This document shows, in pieces, positions 23,924-34,355 of a DNA stretch of 64,000 nucleotides. Location of the stretch: positions 23,220,696-23,284,695 of the forward strand of contig OZ022345.1 of the NCBI GenBank assembly GCA_963989245.1. Reading direction: 5' to 3'. The position numbers and the translations under genes were made by a program. This DNA is from Nansenia antarctica. Lineage: Eukaryota > Chordata > Actinopteri > Argentiniformes > Microstomatidae. Each line of letters opens with the position of its first letter. Within the stretch, counting starts at the first letter, position 1. Under the pieces are notes generated by a model. It worked only from the letters and a program-made list of their open reading frames with translations. It was not told the origin of the DNA and ran no database searches.

Positions 23924-24564
23924 CCCAGTGAGCAATTTTACGTTGATTAGACGTCTAAACAACGTCTAAATGGCCCGTAGACGTCTAGGCCAAATCGAGG
24001 CTAAATATAGGCCAAATTGGAAATTTAAAAAACGTCTATGTTTAGACGTTGAAATGCCGTTGAAACATAGACGTTGTTTCCCTTTCTATGTTTCAACGGC
24101 ATTTCAAGTCTAAACATAGACGTTGTTTCAATTTCCAATTTAGCCTAAATTTAGCTTAATTATAACCTAGACATTGAAACACCGGTGTTTAAACGTCTAG
24201 GCTAAAACAAAGCCTAATGGAGGTGAAATTGAAACGACTGTTTCTATAGGCATTTCAACGGCAGACTATATATAGCTGTTGAAATGCAGTTTAAACAGAC
24301 GTTTCAATTTCCAATTTCACATCAATTTAGCTTTGTTATAGCCTAGACGTTTAAACACTTAGTATAAGTAGACAAATACAATTTTCATGAGTAATAAGTA
24401 AATTATGACAAGGAAATATGAATAGGAACATGTATTTATTTAGGGAAATAGTAAATACGAAATATAAATAAGGAAATAAGAATATTAAATATTAAATATT
24501 AACAATGAAATAGGAACATTACATACAACATAATAGTATTTATTAACAGTTAGGGAGACAACAT

Positions 24565-24686
24565 TTAGGTTGGGTTATTCTTTCTGTAGCCAGCACCGCC
24601 CGTTCTGCCTGGGGCCTGCTTCAGGTGATCTCCAATGCTCGCCCTTGCCTCCACCTCTGTGACCTTTTTTAGGTTCATGACAGCTT
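24565..24686 (-). CDS. Possible gene inside inverted-end element, exon 3 (terminal)
   Basis: Acceptor TTTAATTACAG (AG at 24688-24687), then 122 bases to a TAA at 24567-24565. The first two bases complete a codon split by exon 2, after which the reading is VMNLKKVTEVEARASIGDHL and KQAPGRTGG, ending NNPT. The phase fits exon 2 exactly. Function unknown; it is rich in basic and glycine residues at the end. Confidence 0.45.
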
Positions 24687-25060
24687 CTGTAATTAAATAA
24701 AGCAAAAGAAAAGTTATTTTCACAGAAGAATCCCATTTAAAACTTTAAAAAGCAAGAGTAAAGAGCCGGATAAATTGTGGATTGCCTACTATGTGCCAAA
24801 GAAAATGTAATATGCTTGAATGTCTGGTGCCCTGTAGCTCTTGTTCCTATAGTGAGCAAATGTTTGACACTCGCCACAAAATAATCTGTAGTATGCTACC
24901 ACCCACCCTAGACCCCCGTGTATGGATAGTAGAGTTGAAGCCGTTGCTATAGACAACAAACCTTTAGTGCACACCTTTTTGATCAAGTCAAGTTAGCTGA
25001 TGACGGTGCAGGCCTGATCAACAACAACATGATGGTGGATGTTTTGAAGCAGGGAGGTAC

Positions 25061-25183
25061 CTTTACATTCAGCCAGTGAGGTGTTGAAGATGTCTGCCAG
25101 GGTTGTCAGATGGCTTTGACCATTTCCAAAGATGCAGTGATATTCAACAGTAACCTGCAATGTACACTGGGACATTGAGACGG
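25061..25183 (-). CDS. Possible gene inside inverted-end element, exon 2
   Basis: Open from an AAAG acceptor (25184) to the donor AAAG|GTACCT (GT at 25060-25059). It encodes VSMSQCTLQVTVEYHCIFGN, then HLTTLADIFNTSLAECK. The upstream frame has a TAG just before 25193, so the exon must start at 25193 or lower. Only the 25183 start joins exon 1 in frame. With exons 1 and 3 the total is 396 bases, a whole number of codons (131 plus stop). The acceptor tract is weak, so this is a model, not a demonstration. Confidence 0.4.
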
Positions 25184-25193
25184 CTTTATTATC

Positions 25194-25709
25194 CTAAGGG
25201 ACTTGCAACAAATAGCCTTCATTAAGTGAATCATCTATCCATCAGTCATTGTATGTTACCTGGCTATGGCGGCTAAGTTCAGAGATCAAAGTTCTAAATT
25301 GGAATCGAATTCATAAGTGGAAAATTCTAATGCATTTAACCAGGTTTGATGTGTGTTGAAGATCAGATGTCTGTGAGCACTGAAGACAGCTGGTCTGCAC
25401 AGCGCTTCACAGAGTACAAACCACTTAACACAAACTGATAAAACTCCATATAGCCATGTAATTACCTCATTGACAATGTTGTTACTAGTTATAGTACTAT
25501 ACCGGTATAGAGGTTATTAACTTACTATACGGGTATAGAGGTCTTCATGTCAAATATAAGGCTTTTGTTTTGGACGCATCCACCTACTTAGTGATGATGC
25601 CGGTAGGTATATTTAGCCAAAAATAGCTAGCTAGTTAAAAACAAGAAGACAGAGTGGTCTTGGAAGTTATATAACTCCACAATGTTGACATATAGAAAAA
25701 GCAAACAAG
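25194..25709. other. Intron of the possible gene, no other gene seen
   Basis: AT-rich sequence with a short repeated motif ACTATACCGGTATAGAGGTT at 25496 and a variant at 25531. Nothing else recognised. Confidence 0.4.
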
Positions 25710-25714
25710 CCAAT

Positions 25715-25925
25715 TGTGGTAACCTAACTAATGAATAATGGGAATGCCATCCAGGATTCAAGTTAACCTTTTATTCAAGAACAGGTGTGTACAACGTGGT
25801 ACTCCGGGCACTGCCTGGCTTACTCTGGTACCCCGGCTATATAACAGGTAACTCCAGCCCAACACCTCTGGGGTTCCCCTACTGGCGTGGGGTGGTACTA
25901 CAGGTAGTCTAACCAGGATATCACA
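25715..25925 (-). repeat. Gypsy 3' LTR
   Basis: 211 bp, minus-strand ends TGTGATATCC and GGTTACCACA. Contains CTATATAA (TATA-like, reverse) and an AATAAAAGG signal (reverse). Appears identical to the LTR at 30316-30526. Confidence 0.95.
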
Positions 25926-26090
25926 TCCCTCCCCCCTTAAGCTGAACCTACCACGGGACCTGAGACACAACATACACAATAAAAATATAATTATTCTTCC
26001 CTTGAAAAACTAGGAAGGTGGGTAGACTGTCACCTTCCCAGCAAGCTCCCAGAGCGCATTCTTGCTCTTTCTTGAGGGAGCTCACTATTC

Positions 26091-27164
26091 TTATTCTACA
26101 AAGTCTTTCAGACGAGCAGGAGTCTGTTTTGTCCTCATGGAGCGACGTAGTGCCAATGGAGGCTCTGCTCTCCCGTCCAGCGTAGTGTCAGCAGGAGGCT
26201 GTTCAGGAACACCTGTAGGGGCTGTTACTCTCTCACTGACTGGAGTGGTAAGGACAGTATCCTCCGGCAAGGCCTCTGATGAATGTCCTGGATCTGGTAG
26301 GTTGATAGGCTCTGTAGTCTGCTCAGATGTAGTCGTGTCGCTGGTTGTTGTTGCGTAGCGCTTCCTGATTTGGTCGACATGTCTCCTTGTGGAATGTCCA
26401 CTACCTGTCTGTACTGTATACGATACAGGTCCTGTGCTTTCCTCAATAATGGCTGGTATCCACCTTGGTCCATGGCTGTAGTTCCGGACATACACCTCAT
26501 CCCCAGGAGAAAAGCTCCTCCACTTGCTGTGTGCGTCATGTTGTTTCTTCTGTTTCAGCTGATTCTGCCTGATTTTTGTCTTCACATCTGGCAGCAGCAG
26601 ATCCAGTGTGGAACGTAATCTTCTGGACATGAGCATTTCAGCTGGTGCCAAGCCAGTTGTTGTTTGTGGTGTGATTCGGTAGTTAAACAGAAATCTGGCT
26701 ATTCTTGTCTCCAAGGTCTCTCCCTTCACCTTCTTTATCCCTTCTTTGAATGTCTGTACTGCTCTTTCTGCCAGGCCATTCGATGCAGGGTGGAATGGTG
26801 CGGATGTCACATGCTGTATGCCATTCTGCTTCATGAACGCCTCGAACTCAGCACTTTTGAAGCATGTTCCGTTGTCTGATACCAGCATCTGTGGCAAACC
26901 GTGTGTGCTGAAGCACTGTCTGAGCTTTTCGATGGTTGTTTGACTGGTCGCTGTGTTGGTTGGATACACATCTATCCATTTTGAGTGCGAGTCCACGATG
27001 AACAGGAACATCTTTCCTAGGAAGGGACCTGCATAGTCGATGTGGAGTCTGCTCCACGGCGTCTCAGGCCACTCCCATGGGTGTAGTGGGGCACAGGCTG
27101 GAGACTTCCTGCTCTCTTGACATGCCTGACAGGACCACACTTCCTGTTCAATCTCCATGTCCAT
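26091..27164 (-). CDS. Gypsy integrase, in a shifted frame
   Basis: The frame opens upstream of the ATG shown and overlaps the end of the Gag-Pol frame. It has the second half of the zinc finger (CQACQESR), integrase core (LHIDYAGPF, LVSDNGTCFKSAEF, PASNGLAERAVQTFKE: D, D and E residues), and a chromodomain-free C terminus with PGDEVYVRNY, GPRWIPAIIE, HVDQIRKRY, then an acidic/Thr-rich tail ending TPARLKDFVE. Function: inserts the cDNA in the genome. The 1-base frame offset could be a disabling mutation or, less likely, a sequencing or assembly error; programmed frameshifting at this point would be unusual. Confidence 0.9.
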   Translation of the reverse strand: MDMEIEQEVWSCQACQESRKSPACAPLHPWEWPETPWSRLHIDYAGPFLGKMFLFIVDSHSKWIDVYPTNTATSQTTIEKLRQCFSTHGLPQMLVSDNGTCFKSAEFEAFMKQNGIQHVTSAPFHPASNGLAERAVQTFKEGIKKVKGETLETRIARFLFNYRITPQTTTGLAPAEMLMSRRLRSTLDLLLPDVKTKIRQNQLKQKKQHDAHSKWRSFSPGDEVYVRNYSHGPRWIPAIIEESTGPVSYTVQTGSGHSTRRHVDQIRKRYATTTSDTTTSEQTTEPINLPDPGHSSEALPEDTVLTTPVSERVTAPTGVPEQPPADTTLDGRAEPPLALRRSMRTKQTPARLKDFVE

Positions 27165-30129
27165 TCCTGGCCACCATACATGAGCGTGCTAGGCCCTTCA
27201 TCCTGGATATTCCCGGGTGTGTGTGGTGTAGCTGCTTTAATATGGCCGTCCTTCCTCTCTTCGGAATGACCACTCTCGCCCCCCAAAGCACACATCCATC
27301 CTTCACACTCAATTCCAGCCTCCTCTGACTGTATGGGCTGACTGATGGGTCCACCTCTCTTGGCCATCCCTTCAGGCACCACTCATGCACCTGGGAGAGT
27401 GTTTTGTCCTTGGCCGTCCACTGCTTCACCTGAGCTGTTGTGATCGGTGGGTCATCCATGACCTCTATCATGAGCACTTTGTCTGCATCCTCCTCTTCTT
27501 CGGCCTGGGGTAGGGGCAACCTGCTCAACGCGTCTGCATTCGCGTGATCTTTACCTGGCTTGTACACTATTTTGTACTCGTATGATCTCAGCAGGACTGC
27601 CCACCTTTGCACTCGGGGCGACCCCATCTGTGGCACTGGTTTCTTCTCATGAAACAATGATATCAATGGCTTGTGGTCAGTGCTGATTGTGAACGTCCTT
27701 CCATAGAGGTACTTATGGAACCGCTTAATCCCGAATATTATTGCTAACCCTTCTTTGTCGATTTGTGAATAACCTTTCTCTGCAGGTGTCAGCGTGCGTG
27801 ACATGAACCCCACTGGTCTCTCACTTCCGTCTTCCATCACATGTGAGAGCACGGCGCCCACTCCGTAGGGTGAGGCATCACACGCCAGCACCAACTCTTT
27901 GTCAGTCGTGTAGTGCACTAACACTTTGGCTGATTGGAGTAACTGTTTCGATTTCTGGAAAGCTTCTTCCTGTTCTCTGTTCCAGGCCCATGACACACCT
28001 TTTCTCAGCAGATGATGTAACGGGGCTAGGTGTGTGGCCAGGTTAGACATGAATTTATTATAATAATTTAACAAGCCCAAATATGCTTTCAGCTCTGTCA
28101 CTGTGTTTGGGGGTGGGGCTTCCTCTATGGCTCTCACCTTGCTCTCCACCGGATGTAAGCCTTCAGCATCGACCTTGTGTCCTAAGTACTCGACTTCATC
28201 CTGCAGGAACGCACACTTCCGTCTGTGTAGTCGCAGGCCCGCTTCTTTAAGCCGTCGGAGTACGTTGTCCAGCGTGCTCAGGTGCTCTGCTTCATCTCTC
28301 CCGGTGAGTATGATGTCATCCAAGTACACTGCTACTTGGGGCAGGCCCTGCAGTAGGCTCTCCATCATTCTTTGGAATATTGCTGGTGCTGATGATACTC
28401 CAAATGGTAGCCTATTGTAGGTGAACAGGCCTCTCTGTGTGTTCACTGTTAGGTACTTCTTTGATTCCTCCTCCATCTCAATTTGTTGGTAGGCGTGGCT
28501 TAAGTCAAGCTTGGAGAACTGTTTTCCTCCCGCCAGGGCATTGAAGAGGTCCTCGACACGGGGGATTGGGTATTGTTCTAGAGAGGATGCGTTGTTTACT
28601 GTGAGTTTGTAGTCCCCACATATCCGGACCGCACCATCTGGCTTCAACACAGGGACTATGGGTGCTGCCCACTCAGCATACTTAACTGGTGATATTATGC
28701 CCTCCTTCAACAGTCTGTCCAGCTCCTCTTCCACCTTGGACCTCATGGCATATGGAACAGAGCGAGGGCGATAGAATTTTGGACAGGCTTCGGCAGACAC
28801 CCGAATTGTTGCTTTCATGCCTTTTAACATGCCTAGCTCTTTTTTGAAAACTTCCTCATTTTTAATGAGTACTTCCTGTAGTGTTTGTGCCTCTGTACTC
28901 ACATTTTTTATTTCATCCCACTTCAGCTTTATGGCTTCCAGCCACCCTCTTAATAAGCTAGGTCCCGCACCTTTCACTACTACTAGAGGTAATGACTTCA
29001 CCTGCTGTGCATGTCTCACCTCCACTTCTGCTACACCTACTACACTGATTTGTTCACCAGTGTATGACTTCAGTTTGAGTTTGGTTTGTCTTATTTGGGG
29101 GCGTTGTTTTTCTCCCCACGTCTCATTGAACTTGCTCTCATTCATAATGCTCACACTGCATCCTGTATCAATTTCGAAATTTACTGTCTTCTTGTTTACT
29201 CCAATATGTATAACAAAAGGTTTCACTTTCTGAATCGTTGTTTCCGTTTTCAAGCAGGTTAACGTGTATGCCTCCTCTGAATCAGAACTCTCATCCCCGT
29301 CCTCTGCTCTCTCGCGCACATTGTGGGAGCGGTGTGGACGTGCGCCCCTGTACTCTGCTCTGGGTGCGTTGTTTACACTGGCGCGTGCGTCATCTCTGCT
29401 TCTATTACGGCAAGCTTTAACTATATGGCCTAATTTCCCACAACCGTGACACTTGGCATCTTTAAACTTGCACTCACCGGCACTGTGTTTGGTCCCGTGA
29501 CATCGGTAACATTCTCTCTGTCTCCGGTTAACATCTTCGTAACGTCTCTCGTCCTTCCTCCCTGGTGCGCCCTCGGTCCTCACCTGGTTACACGCGGCTT
29601 TAGCCTGTAGGTCGTGAACGTTTCTGCTAGCGGTTTCTGCAGCTACAGCAAGTTTGTATGCTCTCTCAAATGTCAAGTCCGTTTCAGCTAGCAAACGTCG
29701 TTGAATCCGATCTTCATTTATCCCGCACACCAACCTGTCCCTCAGCATCTGTTCTAGGGTAGCACCGTAGTTACAATCCTGGGCCAACTCTCTTAGCTCG
29801 GCTACGAATGCACTGACGGTCTCATTAGGCTGGCGAGTGCGGGAGTCAAATTTATACCTCTGGACAATTTCACTGGGTTTCGGACTGTAGTGATTTTTCA
29901 TTAACGTCGCTAGTTCCTGGTACGTTTTCGAGCTAGGCTTCTCTGGACTAAGTAGGTTCCTCATGAGTTTGTACGTGGCTGGCCCCACTACACTGATGAG
30001 AATAGCTCTCTGTTTATCCCCATCATCTATGTCATTTGCCTCAAAAAACTGCTCCAGTATCTCGCAGTATTCCTCCCATGTCTGGTCCTTAGCTTCGTAG
30101 GCTGATAGGGTCCCTAGCAACGCACTCAT
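27148..30129 (-). CDS. Gypsy Gag-Pol polyprotein (Gag to start of integrase)
   Basis: A 993-codon frame. Gag: residues 1-190 (WEEYCEILEQFFEANDI, VCGINEDRIQRRLL). Two zinc knuckles near 205-240 (CYRCHGTKHSAGEC, CHGCGKLGHIVKAC). Protease near 320 (EIDTGCSVSIM; DTG triad). RT near 470-650: ICGDYKLTVN, FSKLDLSHAYQQ, LPFGVSSAPAIFQ, VAVYLDDIIL (YLDD active site). RNase H near 730-840 (LACDASPYGVGAVLSH, TDHKPLISL). HHCC-type start of integrase at the end (LKQLHHTHPGISRMKGLAR). The reading then leaves frame near 27185 compared with the integrase frame that follows: a single-base change, the only break seen. It makes all proteins for particle formation and reverse transcription. Confidence 0.93.
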   Translation of the reverse strand: MSALLGTLSAYEAKDQTWEEYCEILEQFFEANDIDDGDKQRAILISVVGPATYKLMRNLLSPEKPSSKTYQELATLMKNHYSPKPSEIVQRYKFDSRTRQPNETVSAFVAELRELAQDCNYGATLEQMLRDRLVCGINEDRIQRRLLAETDLTFERAYKLAVAAETASRNVHDLQAKAACNQVRTEGAPGRKDERRYEDVNRRQRECYRCHGTKHSAGECKFKDAKCHGCGKLGHIVKACRNRSRDDARASVNNAPRAEYRGARPHRSHNVRERAEDGDESSDSEEAYTLTCLKTETTIQKVKPFVIHIGVNKKTVNFEIDTGCSVSIMNESKFNETWGEKQRPQIRQTKLKLKSYTGEQISVVGVAEVEVRHAQQVKSLPLVVVKGAGPSLLRGWLEAIKLKWDEIKNVSTEAQTLQEVLIKNEEVFKKELGMLKGMKATIRVSAEACPKFYRPRSVPYAMRSKVEEELDRLLKEGIISPVKYAEWAAPIVPVLKPDGAVRICGDYKLTVNNASSLEQYPIPRVEDLFNALAGGKQFSKLDLSHAYQQIEMEEESKKYLTVNTQRGLFTYNRLPFGVSSAPAIFQRMMESLLQGLPQVAVYLDDIILTGRDEAEHLSTLDNVLRRLKEAGLRLHRRKCAFLQDEVEYLGHKVDAEGLHPVESKVRAIEEAPPPNTVTELKAYLGLLNYYNKFMSNLATHLAPLHHLLRKGVSWAWNREQEEAFQKSKQLLQSAKVLVHYTTDKELVLACDASPYGVGAVLSHVMEDGSERPVGFMSRTLTPAEKGYSQIDKEGLAIIFGIKRFHKYLYGRTFTISTDHKPLISLFHEKKPVPQMGSPRVQRWAVLLRSYEYKIVYKPGKDHANADALSRLPLPQAEEEEDADKVLMIEVMDDPPITTAQVKQWTAKDKTLSQVHEWCLKGWPREVDPSVSPYSQRRLELSVKDGCVLWGARVVIPKRGRTAILKQLHHTHPGISRMKGLARSCMVARNGHGD

Positions 30130-30315
30130 GTTCCCGTTACCTTAAATCCTCCGTTGAATCTTCCTTTGTCCACCGTAGCTCGTTAGCTCGCTAGCTAGCA
30201 ACAATCCGATTCAGTCCTACCGCCACCTTGAACTTGAACTCCCGTCCAGCATACTCGTTCACTCGGGCTCTTGACTTCGTGTCCTTATGTCCCTCCAGTA
30301 TCCTCGTCGCCAATA

Positions 30316-30526
30316 TGTGGTAACCTAACTAATGAATAATGGGAATGCCATCCAGGATTCAAGTTAACCTTTTATTCAAGAACAGGTGTGTACAACGTGG
30401 TACTCCGGGCACTGCCTGGCTTACTCTGGTACCCCGGCTATATAACAGGTAACTCCAGCCCAACACCTCTGGGGTTCCCCTACTGGCGTGGGGTGGTACT
30501 ACAGGTAGTCTAACCAGGATATCACA
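30316..30526 (-). repeat. Gypsy 5' LTR
   Basis: 211 bp, same sequence as the other LTR by eye. It is followed (leftward on the minus strand) by a likely primer-binding site and about 185 bp of leader before the Gag ATG at 30129. Confidence 0.95.
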
Positions 30527-30605
30527 CCAATGCTAAGCCGAAAGACTTGATAAATGTTGATAAAAAGAGTAGATAAATGTTAGTATAGCTGAACTAGCTA
30601 CTCAC

Positions 30606-30756
30606 CCTGGGAGAGGTACTGCAGCGCAGACAGGAACGGGTCAGCCTCGTTCTTTCTTCTTTCTTCCACTCGCAAACTTCTGTTACTAGTTCGACTAGAA
30701 ACGGACAGATTGCTCTCAGATGATGAAACCAATTCTGACCTCGACAGGTTAGACAT
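30606..30756 (-). CDS. Possible gene inside inverted-end element, exon 1 (start)
   Basis: ATG at 30756-30754 opens a serine-rich start (MSNLSRSELVSSSESNLSVS), then RVEERRKNEADPFLSALQYL, and ends at a strong donor AGG|GTGAGTAG (GT at 30605-30604). Phase 1 at the end. Upstream lies a CG-containing stretch (30835-30900) that could be a promoter. The Gypsy element at 25715-30526 lies in the following intron. I do not recognise the protein; a transposon accessory protein or a captured host gene are both possible. Confidence 0.45.
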
Positions 30757-31340
30757 AGTTTTCTACATAGTTCCATTAAAAATCCATTAAAATAGGTATT
30801 AATATTATGACGGTAAAATCTCTGGCCAACAACATTCAAATCTTGCGCGCGACCGTTTGCTGGCTGTGCGCAGGCGCAGTGTAGTAGTTCCATGAGTGCC
30901 CGCGGGTAGGTAGACGGTCGTTGTAGTTCTCAGCCTCTTTGTTGTAGTTCAACGTCACTGCATCACTGATGTGCTATCAAATAAATCGTGTGGAATTTAT
31001 CATTTGTTATGAACGGAATGCAAATGATCCGCCATTTTCACGTCCACTGTGTTTTAAATGTTTTGTAATAATGCTCATTTTAATTGAACTGCAAAAAACA
31101 CAGGCCACATGTTACTGTAAGAGTTAGCTGTTAGTTATTGTACACTGGTACACTGTTATTTAAGGTCGACGTGACCTGTTATTGATTTGTGTTATTGCTG
31201 CCGTTTGGTCTAGTTGTTTTGACTTGTTATAGCCTACTGAATAAACGCCGGAGTCATGGCAAGAAGGGCTAGCTGTGTCGATTGGTGATGGGCGAAAATG
31301 AACGAACTAATCTTTTTGAACGACTCTTTTTAGTGTCCGA
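30757..31340. other. Upstream region of the possible gene
   Basis: Contains a CG-rich patch near 30840-30905 and nothing else recognised until the subterminal repeats. A motif GTGATGGGCGAAAATGAACG at 31285 looks like a dispersed fish repeat start. Confidence 0.3.
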
Positions 31341-32040
31341 TACGTGCCGAACAGTTTGTCAAACGTCCGAGTACTATTCCCACCGTTATTAAATCCCTCT
31401 AAACTGTCAGAATACGTCCCAGACGAGTTGATACATCCAATTGTATCGAACCTTTCGAGTTTTGATACTTTTTTGCCAGCGCCAGCCCGCCAGCACACAT
31501 ATTGTTTGCACCAGAGAGAAGTTTTGTGGGGTCAGCTGTCAAACGTGCGTGTGTGGATGTATCAACTCGTCTGGGACGTATTCTGACAGTTTAGAGGGGT
31601 TTAATAACGGTTTTAATGCATTTAAGATAAGTAGAAAATATGTTTAGACACAGACCGCATTTAGCTGCGTTAAAGGACAGCGATGTATAGACGCAATTTA
31701 AACCACCTCTTCTGCATGAATAACTATGCTAGACTACATGGAATCTCAGACTAAATGATGGTCTGGTACATATTTTGACAATCTACAGGCGTTTAGGGTA
31801 TTAATTTAAACTCAACGTGCTGCTAGACTAAAACAGGTTTAGACACAGACCGCATTTATCTGGGTTAAAGCCAGGACAGCGACGTATAGACGCAATTTAA
31901 ACCACCACTTTTGCTAGGATAACTATGCTAGACTATATGAATCTCATACTACATGACGTCTGGGACGTATTCTGACAGTTTAGAGCGGTTTAATAACGTT
32001 TTAATGCATTTAAGATAAGTAGAAAATATAGCCGTAATAT
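31340..32040. repeat. Subterminal inverted and direct repeats
   Basis: Text at 31380-31437 (AAACTGTCAGAATACGTCCC, AGACGAGTTGATACATCC) is repeated in reverse at 31553-31600. The 31570-31640 piece recurs directly at 31965-32030, and 31640-31730 recurs at 31836-31935 (TTTAGACACAGACCGCATTT). Such arms are typical of DNA-transposon ends. Confidence 0.7.
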
Positions 32041-32425
32041 AGCTGGTTTATATGATGGCCAAGCGTAGAGGCGAGGTTGAAAAGACGTCTATTGCTCACT
32101 GGGCATCCTAACACATGAGAACACACATCCCAACAAATACATTAGACTTATATAGCGCTTTTCTAGACACTCAAAGACGCTTTACAAACTGAAAAGATCG
32201 AGTAGTAATAATAAAAAGAAACAAAAGGTAAATAGAAGAAAGTATAGGGGCCTAATTGAGGTAGTGCGGGGGACACATGGGAAGGGGAGGGGGGGAGAGG
32301 GTTAACTGGTGAAGGCCAGCTTGAAGAGGTTTAGAGGACCTGTTTGAATGTTGGCAGGGTGTTGGCCTGTCTGATGTGGTTGGGATTTGTTGTTGAGTTT
32401 CTGCTGCTATTCTGTTTTCTTTTTC

Positions 32426-32476
<51 letters not shown>

Positions 32477-32739
32477 CATTATTATTATAAGTAGTAGTAG
32501 TCGTATTGCATTGCATTGCACTGTTAATTGTTCATTGTTATTGTTGATTGTTGAGGAGTTGCTTGCCGTAAAGTATTTGGTCCTTTGTGTCTGAGGACAC
32601 CGGTCTACAGTTTTCTAATCTTATGTTACGTAGTGTTGATAAATAATTAATAGATACAATTAATTTGTATCATCTTTAGTTTTGTAATCATTCTGAGACG
32701 TGTGTTTATTTTCCGCTGAATGTGCCTATCCCTGTATGA

Positions 32740-32903
32740 AGAAAGTGAAACGCCCATTGATGACGTCATCAAAACGCGACAGTGTGTGTGTTTTTGTCAG
32801 AGCAGCATTCTATCTGATCAAAGGTTGATTCCATTCTCCTTATGCAAGACAGCGTATGCATCGACGCTCCCGGAGTGTGATTAAATAAAGCATCGCGTCG
32901 CAG
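32740..32903 (+). promoter_or_regulatory. Conserved CRE-like site and candidate first-exon donor, copy A
   Basis: TGACGTCA (32761-32768) is a palindromic CRE, followed 135 bases later by GCGTCGCAG|GTAAGG (donor GT at 32904). Both are kept in copy B. It may be the promoter and non-coding first exon of a gene within the duplication, but no coding exon was found. Confidence 0.3.
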
Positions 32904-33012
32904 GTAAGGACAACTAAGATATTAGCCAGATGAATAATAACTTTAACAGTACTGGCCAAAGGCAAGTGCGTTGGTTCTTTTGTAGCCTATTCTAGTAGCG
33001 TCCAGTATGGCG

Positions 33013-33197
33013 CATGTTAGCCCCGGTGTGTGTGTGGAACTAGAGGCCCTAAAGGCCACATGAACTAACATACACCTTTTACTGTATGTCACATGTTATT
33101 TATTCATGTTAGCCCCGGTGTGTGTGTGGAACTAGAGGCCCTAAAGGCCACATGCACTAACATACACCTTTTACTGTATTTCACATGTTATTTATTC
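33013..33197. repeat. 92-bp tandem duplication
   Basis: Two units starting CATGTTAGCCCCGGTGTG at 33013 and 33105. Copy B has a single unit. Confidence 0.85.
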
Positions 33198-33400
33198 AGA
33201 TCTGTTTAGGAAGAAATAACGTAATGTAATGTTGTGAGTCATCGCAGGACCTCGTTTTATTAGACGAATCACATTGAAGCAGCTAGCTAATAGCTATCCA
33301 CCCTCTTTAGCTTTACGTTAGCTGCAGGTAGGTTTACGGCAGTAGCAATTCGGTTGCTAGGTAACGCTAGCTAACTCCAGCTAGCTAATAACAATGACGG

Positions 33401-33616
33401 ATGAATGAATGAATGGTCTTTATTGTCATTGCTATAGTACAGGTACCATACAACGACATTTGGGAGGGGTGGCTCCCCTGGTGCTAGGAAAAAAAAACTA
33501 AAAACAAGAAGGGAAAAGAGCTGGTTTACATAAATAAAGGCTATGTACACTATCCACTATACTATACTATACTATACAATAAAACACTGTGCTGTACTCT
33601 ATGCTATGCTATAAAT
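33401..33616 (-). mobile_element. L2-like LINE, 3' part (left of hAT insertion)
   Basis: GAATG tail and reversed 3' UTR up to CTATAAAT, continued without loss at 37601. The two parts are one LINE copy split by a hAT element. Confidence 0.85.
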
Positions 33617-34355
33617 AAATCACCAGCTTCATCACGATACGATATTATATCGATTTGTTTGTATGACGATACAATGTTTGACGATATGACAATGTCAGTC
33701 ACGATACGATTTCGATTCGATTCAAGATCGATATGACGATATGATCGATATGACGCGATATCATATGCCAATCTAACACAATTCTCAACTCACAAAAACA
33801 ACTAGAATATGATTTGACCATTTTATTTGTGAGCTCTTCCAGGTATCCAGCATTTAAATCATATTGTATTATACAGTATTCTTCTGTTACAAAAAGAAAA
33901 ATAGACCCGTTCACTAGTCTCACAAACAAGAGATATTCATCTTTAAAACATTAATGTCCTATGAAACAAAACTGGAAGAACTTGTCCCCCCTTTTTTAAG
34001 GCAGGATTTTTCCTGTGAAAACGTTCACTTTTTTACTGTCTCATAAACACAGTATTTTTAACAGTTAGAACTGAACCAAGGTCACCATTTAACCTACAGT
34101 ATATTTGTGCAATAATAATAAATAATAATACAATAATAATAAATAATAAGTGCAAATGCAGTACAGTGCAGTACATCTTATATACATTCTTCTTAACCAA
34201 AATAAGCAATTTCAGCTGGAGAACAAAACAAATGTAAACAATTCCGCATTCTTAGTGCATATTGACAGATCACTAAGTATATCCTCCAGTGTTCTTCTTT
34301 GGGAGGTTTTTCTTCAAAAAAACTAACTGATCAACATGTTCAGGAGACATCTCTC

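Larger units (their letters stand above)
25715..30526 (-). mobile_element. Gypsy LTR retrotransposon, very young, TSD CCAAT
   Basis: 4,812 bp with two 211-bp LTRs, target duplication CCAAT at 25710-25714 and 30527-30531, a purine tract before the 3' LTR (reverse of 25926-25938: AAGGGGGGAGGGA), and TGGCGACGAGG just inside the 5' LTR as a likely primer site. Domain order Gag, protease, RT, RNase H, integrase is the Gypsy (Metaviridae) order. The LTRs show no mismatch by eye, so insertion was recent. Confidence 0.95.
23924..32105. mobile_element. Large element with inverted ends CCCAGTGAGCAAT
   Basis: The left end reads CCCAGTGAGCAAT then AGACGTCT; the right end, reversed, reads CCCAGTGAGCAAT then AGACGTCT (32082-32105). 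The left subterminal region (23940-24350) is a mosaic of direct and inverted copies of AACGTCTA and TTTCAACGGCATTTCAA. The right subterminal region (31340-32040) also has inverted and direct repeats. Between them lies a possible 3-exon gene on the minus strand and a 4.8-kb Gypsy insertion; without Gypsy the element is about 3.4 kb. No TSD longer than CA is evident, and the superfamily is unresolved. Confidence 0.55.
32138..33399. repeat. Duplicated segment, copy A
   Basis: The segment from ATTAGACTTATATAGCGC through a TTA microsatellite (32428-32477), TTTGTGTCTGAGGACACCGG (32585) and GCCCCGGTGTGTGTGTGGAA (33019) to the AGCTAGCTAATAG region is repeated, with insertions, at 39419-49945. Identity is high over the shared parts. 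Copy A lacks the hAT insertions of copy B. Confidence 0.85.

Noticed and set aside
30594..30893. 99-codon frame MELLHCACAQPANGR...
   Set aside because: A different frame of the same stretch gives a start with a matching splice donor and phase; this one is probably a shadow.
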